Shown one piece after another: positions 59,301 to 64,000 of a stretch of DNA of 64,000 bases (within the stretch, counting starts at the first letter, position 1; each line of letters opens with the position of its first letter). Under the pieces are notes generated by a model that saw only the letters and a list, made by a program, of their open reading frames with translations, did not search any database and had not been told where the DNA came from. This DNA comes from Candidatus Peribacteria bacterium (GTDB lineage Bacteria > Patescibacteriota > Gracilibacteria > UBA1369 > LOWO2-01-FULL-3): NCBI GenBank assembly GCA_943357285.1, contig CALRGJ010000005.1:19935-83934 (forward strand), written 5' to 3'. The translations under genes and the position numbers were made by a program.

Positions 59301-59883
59301 AGCCACAAGTAAAAGTGGAGAAATTCTAGAAGGTGATTTTGATAAAGACACTCGCGCTTTCATCAAAGGAAAGAGGACATTTCCAGATGGGAGAGTAGTA
59401 GACTTCCCAGAACCAAAATTACCACTCACTATTTCTGGCAATACGTTAACCTTAAATATGAATGATGGTACAACCAAAAAATATACTATTAAAACTAATG
59501 ATAATACAAAACTTGAGATTAAGGAAAAAAAATCAGGAGAATTGTGTGAGGTTGTTATTAATGGATTTGTCTCAGCACTTATAGATATTAAACCAAAATT
59601 AACACCCCCTGTATCTGTATATATGGGATACGGAGAACCTTGGCAGTTCAATATAAAAACTGGTTCTTCGGATTCAATTAAAGAGATAATTTTTAGTCCT
59701 AGGGCAATAAGTGATGCCAATATTATTGAAGAATTGTTAAATCAAAATGATTGGATAGCTAAATCAAATGATGGATTTAGCTATTACAATAAGTTTGCAC
59801 GTAATCGATTAGCCGACAACAGTTATGAATATTGGATGGTGCCAAATGGGGCAAATGATTACAGAAAATTAAATAAAGAATAA
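56398..59883 (+). CDS. large hypothetical protein, charged/coiled N-terminus, Ala-Pro-rich linker, MORN-like repeats
   Basis: 1161-aa uninterrupted ORF; internal 24-aa repeats G-x3-EGxFDKxT-x4-KGK. Confidence 0.85.
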   Translation: MKTYLFNLLTQSFKEKNLIFEATKGGEAAKTEAPKDAAPAKPEEAKGAEKKPETPEEKKAKIKEAIGALTPKFEKVLAEGSGYTEDFIKETKKIKEKFEEITKKLEGDKKLDKADLKIFNEKLEKSYENKSLERNKSIQAQRVALEAAKTDPELTADKIWEAQKSMLIEGDFSESILEAIKEKFNAEGRLKNQFEFVSKILDGAEKGASDENADKNLAEATKEIKNLTKGIFTTKDFTAQYNAVLEEVKKINDFPKDVKTLGEKASAAKTAIFDKIAEDIKKSKEGKPLNPNSFVAYQQEIMYAHVADVLGDEELTPEKIKSAISLYDLGKFKPGKESAEAKKTLDKLLSPEIKDKLIAAGIRIDFMGGTDGTDHQLMKSKEWHDEKVTAFDKLVAFDSAGHLNPPLTADNKTEIEAYKTAVAAGTQADFLNDAAHKDKFLSGGMLFDQALALQRAEDKAERVKESFDPAQRYLNIELGNSTAADNEEKKSGIAFNIEEKPEVDETKPQYEVEGGTVVVTLPKDPQKPNDVPVKLTYTLSTVPSLQAELKPGNPPTITVEGRVATLELEGEKLVSKDKDPNDEDKKFTAYCTLTIVEPKGDKQGTIEVKKIEEKKDETPQDKEHPNDSEAEATDRKYYEEKKVPYKTEAEAKAEGMLETTTDNKLKPKDGYDWAATDEDNKAHPTNYATKRKEVAKPPEPAADLPDTATPDGAGAQPAADLPGTATAAEGGAQPATALPDGSTQVDAPATPTETTDKVPEAPVKDYTYLFINDGKDLQVERGGEKWQFKLNNQAEVSLSAIDSGDNNYVRLDKKIDGKQFSAYFEFDPKTGVFNSRPIDGFPDLHDTTTISYDKNTRTINVIPKNTPADAPVDNPQPATDTSEANNSESNNPASERRTLSNGIITEGLFDKETGRFLKGKATFKDGDIYEGLFDKETGRFLKGKCIHKSGEILEGDFDKDTGNLIKGKATSKSGEILEGDFDKDTRAFIKGKRTFPDGRVVDFPEPKLPLTISGNTLTLNMNDGTTKKYTIKTNDNTKLEIKEKKSGELCEVVINGFVSALIDIKPKLTPPVSVYMGYGEPWQFNIKTGSSDSIKEIIFSPRAISDANIIEELLNQNDWIAKSNDGFSYYNKFARNRLADNSYEYWMVPNGANDYRKLNKE
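59101..59388 (+). repeat. four tandem 72-bp units encoding MORN-like 24-aa repeats
   Basis: GIITEGLFDKETGRFLKGKATFKD / GDIYEGLFDKETGRFLKGKCIHKS / GEILEGDFDKDTGNLIKGKATSKS / GEILEGDFDKDTRAFIKGKRTFPD. Confidence 0.92.
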
Positions 59884-59905
59884 ATTGTTATAAATAGATA
59901 TTCTC

Positions 59906-59940
59906 AAAAATCCCCGCACAATCTGTGGGGATTTTATTTT
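59906..59940. terminator. bidirectional terminator between convergent genes
   Basis: AAAAATCCCCGCACAATCTGTGGGGATTTTATTTT. Confidence 0.9.
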
Positions 59941-59953
59941 GCCCAGCCAGCCA

Positions 59954-60442
59954 CTACAAAACCAAATTTTCTCTCTCTGCCATTTCCTTCATTCTGTCGA
60001 TGAAAAGCACGCCATTGATGTGATCATTTTCGTGCTGAGTTACGCGCGCATTAAGGCCCTTTAGATCAAAAACTTGTCTCGCTCCACTTAGGTCATGGAA
60101 AGCTACTGTAATCTCCGTAAAACGCTCTACATTGCCATATTCTCCAGGAAGACTGAGGCACCCTTCCTCTTTCACTTCAGTTTTTTTACCATGTGAAAGA
60201 ATCTCCGGATTCACCATAGTTACTATTACTTGATGATCGGTTTTGTAATTCATCGTCACGATAAAAAGACGAATATTTTTCCCAACCTGAGGTGACGCAA
60301 TTCCGAGTCCATCAGCTTTAAGCATCGTATCCTTCAAATCCTTCGCAAACTTTTTCAAACTCGCATCAAACTTTTTTACCGGCACACTCATCGCCCGCAA
60401 AATCGGATTATTTTCCCCAGTTACAATTTTTAGTTTTGCCAT
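59954..60442 (-). CDS. def: peptide deformylase
   Basis: DGLGIASPQVGKNIRLF, EEGCLSLPGEYG, QHENDHINGVLFIDRM. Confidence 0.96.
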   Translation of the reverse strand: MAKLKIVTGENNPILRAMSVPVKKFDASLKKFAKDLKDTMLKADGLGIASPQVGKNIRLFIVTMNYKTDHQVIVTMVNPEILSHGKKTEVKEEGCLSLPGEYGNVERFTEITVAFHDLSGARQVFDLKGLNARVTQHENDHINGVLFIDRMKEMAERENLVL

Positions 60443-60463
60443 AAATTTACTTTAGTTGCTGAG

Positions 60464-60492
60464 ATTATAATGTCTGCGCGCGCAGATGTGAA
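60464..60492 (-). promoter_or_regulatory. putative def promoter with palindromic spacer
   Basis: TTCACA-17 bp-TATAAT on minus strand; spacer contains TCTGCGCGCGCAGA. Confidence 0.65.
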
Positions 60493-60522
60493 TACAATAA
60501 TTCTTTTAGTTGAGCAACTTAA

Positions 60523-60575
60523 TAGTTAATTAATTTAAGAAAATTTAATGTTCGGCTGCTACGGTCAAAACAATT
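60523..60575 (+). repeat. dispersed AT-rich repeat, copy 3 (11-nt shorter)
   Basis: GAGCAA-N10-AATTAATTTAAGAAAATTTAATGTTCGGCTGCTACGG matches copy 1 layout. Confidence 0.75.
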
Positions 60576-60612
60576 CATAACACAAACAGCCTTGAATATT
60601 AGCCTACTTTCC

Positions 60613-60641
60613 GATAGTATACATTCAGAATATATACTATC
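60613..60641. promoter_or_regulatory. candidate autoregulatory operator of AbrB-RelE-like pair
   Basis: GATAGTATA-N11-TATACTATC perfect 9-bp inverted repeat 11 bp before the ATG. Confidence 0.7.
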
Positions 60642-60651
60642 TACAAATTAT

Positions 60652-60909
60652 ATGACCCATACTGCCATCCCTTCTATCAAGGGGCAAATTACCATCCCAG
60701 CAGAAATAAGGACTAAATATAATATTGGTAAGGACACTCCTGTGGTTATTGAAGACCAAGGAAAGGGCATTATTACTCTAAAAATTATGCGCATGGTTGA
60801 GAATGACAGCATTGAATATTATGAAGATAAAGGTGGATTTGGGCTAAATTTCAAAAAGCCAATTGATCCACAAGTTTTAATAGACGCTATCAAAAAAATA
60901 GATGGATAG
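60652..60909 (+). CDS. AbrB/SpoVT-family antitoxin
   Basis: SIKGQITIPAEIRTKYNIGKDTPVVIEDQGKGIITL. Confidence 0.85.
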   Translation: MTHTAIPSIKGQITIPAEIRTKYNIGKDTPVVIEDQGKGIITLKIMRMVENDSIEYYEDKGGFGLNFKKPIDPQVLIDAIKKIDG

Positions 60910-61141
60910 AATACAAAAATTTCTTTTAAAATTAGACAGAGATAGGCGTTCAATATATATAGAAATATTTCAGGATATTAGAGTCCTAAATCTAGAGAAA
61001 TACGATGTTCAGGCTTTAAAAGGATTGAAAGGGTTATTTAGATTAAGAAAAGGAAAAATAAGAATAATTTTTACAAAACAAAACAGCACAGGCTTTATCC
61101 TTAATGCCGATTTCAGAGGAGATATCTACAAAGGAATATAG
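60902..61141 (+). CDS. RelE/ParE-like toxin
   Basis: FLLKLDRDRRSIYIEIFQDIRVLNLEKYDVQALKGLKGLFRLRKGKIRIIFT; overlaps antitoxin ORF. Confidence 0.75.
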   Translation: MDRIQKFLLKLDRDRRSIYIEIFQDIRVLNLEKYDVQALKGLKGLFRLRKGKIRIIFTKQNSTGFILNADFRGDIYKGI

Positions 61142-61195
61142 TACAACGCTCGTGCCTACCCCACGCTAAGGCATCGTGTCTTGGGAGTCCGAGAA

Positions 61196-62287
61196 TCAAC
61201 CCACTTTCTTCAACTCCGCTTCAATGAATCCATCCAATTCCCCATCGAGAACTTTATCCGGATTACTTTCTTCGTAATCAGTCCTGTGGTCCTTCACCAT
61301 TTTGTATGGATGCAAAACATATGAGCGAATTTGGCTTCCCCAAGCGATATCTTTTACGGCACCCTTGAGGTCAGAAATTTCCGCAGCGTGTTGTTTTTCC
61401 ATTAAATCCAATAATTTTGAATGCAACATTTTCATACACCATTCCTTGTTTTGCAATTGGCTTCTTTCATTTTGTGATGCCACTACAAGCCCGGTAGGAA
61501 TATGCGTAATTCTCACCGCTGAATCAGTTTTATTTACATTCTGTCCGCCCTTTCCACCAGATCTATACACATCCACGCGCAAATCCTCAGACGAAATATT
61601 TACTTCTTCCGAATAATTTATTTCCGGTAAAATTTCCACCAAAGCAAAAGAAGTTTCACGAGTATTTTTTGAATTAAATGGAGACATTCTCACCAGTCTA
61701 TGCACTCCGCCTTCTCCCTTCAAATAGCCATAAGCAAATTGCCCTTTTACTAGAAAACTCGCACTCTTAATCCCCGCTTCTTCCGCTACGGATTTATCCA
61801 TTATTTCCGCCTCAAATCCCATTCTTTCAGCGTATCGCAAATACATTCTCATCAGCATTTCTGCAAAATCTGCGGCGTCCGTACCACCTGTTCCAGCATG
61901 AACAGAAACGATAGCATTATTCTCGTCATATTTTCCGTTCAAGAAAGTAGAGATCTCCAGTTTTCTCCATCTTTCAGCCAAATTTTTGACCATCTCCTTG
62001 TATTCATTGGCAGCCTTTTCATCTTTTTCCGGTGAAATTTCCGGGAACATATCTAAAAGTTCCTGACATTCTCCAGTCACGCCTTCCCACAATGCAATTA
62101 ATTTATTTATATTACTGGCTCTTTGTGAAATTTCCTGTGCCTTTTCTCTGTTGTTCCAAAAATCCGGAGCCTGCATTGCCTCATTCAAAACTTCTAATTC
62201 CTTTTTCTTTGAAGTTAAGTCTACTTTTTTTAAACCAACTTCAATTAATTTTTTAATATCCTCAAGCTGTGCCTTTATTTCATGCAT
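61196..62287 (-). CDS. prfB: peptide chain release factor 2
   Basis: VRMSPFNSKNTRETSFALVEI (SPF) and RSGGKGGQNVNKTDSAVRITHIPTG (GGQ); start set to MHEIKAQ. Confidence 0.97.
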   Translation of the reverse strand: MHEIKAQLEDIKKLIEVGLKKVDLTSKKKELEVLNEAMQAPDFWNNREKAQEISQRASNINKLIALWEGVTGECQELLDMFPEISPEKDEKAANEYKEMVKNLAERWRKLEISTFLNGKYDENNAIVSVHAGTGGTDAADFAEMLMRMYLRYAERMGFEAEIMDKSVAEEAGIKSASFLVKGQFAYGYLKGEGGVHRLVRMSPFNSKNTRETSFALVEILPEINYSEEVNISSEDLRVDVYRSGGKGGQNVNKTDSAVRITHIPTGLVVASQNERSQLQNKEWCMKMLHSKLLDLMEKQHAAEISDLKGAVKDIAWGSQIRSYVLHPYKMVKDHRTDYEESNPDKVLDGELDGFIEAELKKVG

Positions 62288-62342
62288 AAAAAAATGTAAA
62301 GTATCGCCGTCGAGTATATCATATTTTTTCAAGCGTCAATTC

Positions 62343-63878
62343 ATGTCCACTGCGCGCAAAATTGTCTCCAATACTTTAGCTCAAATTGTTGGGAAGCTTT
62401 TGGTGACGATTATTGGCCTTACTACGGTAAAAATGACCACTAGTTATCTTGCCGTAAATGGATATGGTGAATATACCGCAGTCTATGAATTTCTCGCTTT
62501 TTTTGGAATTGCCGCCGACCTTGGATTTTTCACAATTGGTGTAAAAGAAATGTCTCAGAACGAAGAAAAAATTCCAATGATTATTGGCAATATTCTCACT
62601 CTGCGTACTATCTCTGTGGTTATTGCCATGTTGGGAGCTATAGCTCTCGCCTTCTCAATGAATCAATACAGTGATACGCGTATTCCTCTTGGTATAGCCA
62701 TTTCTTCCATCACGGTTTTCTTTACGATGATGAATGGCACAATCACCAGCGTTCTTCAGGTAAAAATGAAAATGCACATCGCCTCCATCGCCACTATTGC
62801 CGGAAAAATAGTGACGGTACTTTTTATGGTTTACGTGATTTATTATGGATATCCGGAAGATAAGAATATGGGATTTAATATGCTTATGGTTGCCGGTGTT
62901 GCCGGTGCTGTAGTTATGAATTTTGGCACCAATTATTATGTCCGCAAAATTACACCATTAAAGCATCGTTTTGATCTCGCAATTTGGAAAGAAATTATTA
63001 CAAAATCTTTACCTTACGGTATTGCACTTATTCTCAGTACAATTTATTTCCGTATGAATTCAGTGCTTATTTCTACCCTTCTTCCTATGCCTCGCGCTCA
63101 GCAAGAGTTGGGAATTTATGGAGTGGCTAGCAAACTTCTGGAGCAATTTACCATTATTCCACTTTATTTTATGAACTCGGTTTTGCCGGTATTATCAAAG
63201 AAAATAAAGGAAGGTGGGGAAAAATATAAAACAATTATTCGTTATTCTTTCGATTTTCTCGTAGCCATGTCCGTACCTATGGTTGTGGGAATTTATATTC
63301 TCGCTTATCCCATCGTATTTATAATAAGCACCCCTGAATTTTTGAGTCGCACCGCTGAAGGATTTTATGGATCGGATATGGCATTAAAAATTCTTATTTT
63401 TGCCTTACTATTCCAATTCATCAATATTCTTTTTGCCTTCATTCTCATCGCCGCAAACAAACAAGGCAAATTACTTTATATAAATGGTGCCTGCGTCACT
63501 CTCAATCTGTTGATTAACTTCTATCTTATCCCCCGCTACGGATTTATCGGAGCTAGCATTACCTACGTTATCAGTGAATTATTTATTTTAATTGTGGCTG
63601 CATTTATGGCGCATAGATACGTGAAATTCTCGCTAAATTTCATCAATGTATTTAAAATTATTTTCTGTGCCGGAGTGATGGGTGCAATTGTTTATTATCT
63701 CCAACCAATTTCTTATAAATTTTTGCAAAATTGGGGCGTATTTGTCCTAGCTGCAATTGGTGGAGCAATTTATGTCGGAATGCTTTTCCTTACCAAGGTA
63801 ATAGATAAAGAAATGATGAGTTTGCTTAAAAAAGGAGATAGCGAAATTCCAGCACCGGTAGTTGATATAACTAATTAA
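62343..63878 (+). CDS. polysaccharide flippase (Wzx/MOP superfamily)
   Basis: Multiple TM segments; start set to MSTARKIVSNTLAQIVGKLL. Confidence 0.85.
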   Translation: MSTARKIVSNTLAQIVGKLLVTIIGLTTVKMTTSYLAVNGYGEYTAVYEFLAFFGIAADLGFFTIGVKEMSQNEEKIPMIIGNILTLRTISVVIAMLGAIALAFSMNQYSDTRIPLGIAISSITVFFTMMNGTITSVLQVKMKMHIASIATIAGKIVTVLFMVYVIYYGYPEDKNMGFNMLMVAGVAGAVVMNFGTNYYVRKITPLKHRFDLAIWKEIITKSLPYGIALILSTIYFRMNSVLISTLLPMPRAQQELGIYGVASKLLEQFTIIPLYFMNSVLPVLSKKIKEGGEKYKTIIRYSFDFLVAMSVPMVVGIYILAYPIVFIISTPEFLSRTAEGFYGSDMALKILIFALLFQFINILFAFILIAANKQGKLLYINGACVTLNLLINFYLIPRYGFIGASITYVISELFILIVAAFMAHRYVKFSLNFINVFKIIFCAGVMGAIVYYLQPISYKFLQNWGVFVLAAIGGAIYVGMLFLTKVIDKEMMSLLKKGDSEIPAPVVDITN

Positions 63879-63880
63879 TT

Positions 63881-64000
63881 ATGAAAAATAAATTTAAAAT
63901 TTACTTAATTATCTGCTCAGTTTTTGTTTCAGGTTTTTCCGCCACTGCCTTCGCCTTTTCCGACGTTGACGACAAGCAAATGTATTCCGCAGCTATTGAA
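63881..64000 (+). CDS. exported SLH-like protein, truncated at window end
   Basis: MKNKFKIYLIICSVFVSGFSATAFAFSDVDDKQMYSAAIE; signal peptide plus start of an SLH-like motif; not in ORF track. Confidence 0.65.
   Translation, partial: MKNKFKIYLIICSVFVSGFSATAFAFSDVDDKQMYSAAIE

Noticed and set aside
59022-59720. 232-aa minus ORF antisense to the tandem repeats
   Set aside because: Shadow of the 72-bp repeats; the plus-strand frame is open for 1161 codons with sensible composition.
61196-62287. Programmed +1 frameshift in prfB
   Set aside because: The RF2 reading frame is continuous from MHEIKAQ through GGQ; no internal TGA or slippery site is needed.
62151-62342. N-terminal extension of the flippase ORF from 62151
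   Set aside because: This stretch is antisense to prfB; the natural start is ATG 62343.
1-64000. Alternative genetic code (UGA = Gly, as in some Gracilibacteria/Absconditabacteria)
   Set aside because: TGA terminates ORFs such as 44814..45215 and glycosyltransferase 42599..43705, and an intact RF2 gene is present.
1-64000. CRISPR array, rRNA operon, prophage or transposase
   Set aside because: No regularly spaced repeats, rRNA-like sequence, transposase or phage structural genes were recognised on either strand.

Overview
This is a gene-dense bacterial chromosome segment that looks like a Patescibacteria/CPR genome. A Peregrinibacteria-like affiliation is inferred from gene content only. 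The standard code (table 11) fits: TGA closes several ORFs and an intact RF2 gene (prfB) is present. Recognisable content: rplT-rpmI-infC; scattered MEP-pathway genes (dxr, fused ispDF, and an ispE that the ATG-based track truncates); pdxST; recR; M1 aminopeptidase; an ABC exporter; carB; queG; a 2-oxoacid oxidoreductase plus flavodoxin operon; cobalamin adenosyltransferase; a DsbA-VKOR-DoxX cassette; lgt; a lysC-asd-dapB-dapA-lysA-dapL operon; DAHP synthase; tRNA-Asp(GTC); rpsP-khpA; ftsA-ftsZ; FemAB; a 1161-aa protein with a 72-bp tandem repeat; def; prfB; a flippase; and two toxin-antitoxin-like pairs. The strongest new observation is an apparent lysine-rich leader-peptide attenuator upstream of lysC: a promoter, a 16-aa peptide MERKELKKTKKMLPAE, and mutually exclusive antiterminator and terminator hairpins. 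Next is a dispersed AT-rich repeat (39 bp identical at two loci about 52 kb apart, plus a shortened third copy). It lies upstream, in the same relative orientation, of an HNH gene and of both toxin-antitoxin-like pairs. Other items are non-canonical start codons for ispE and probably infC, a GC palindrome filling the def promoter spacer, a split HNH gene with an ATGGATAG overlap, and a tandem pair of uncharacterised paralogs. No database search or folding computation was run. All homology calls come from motif recognition.
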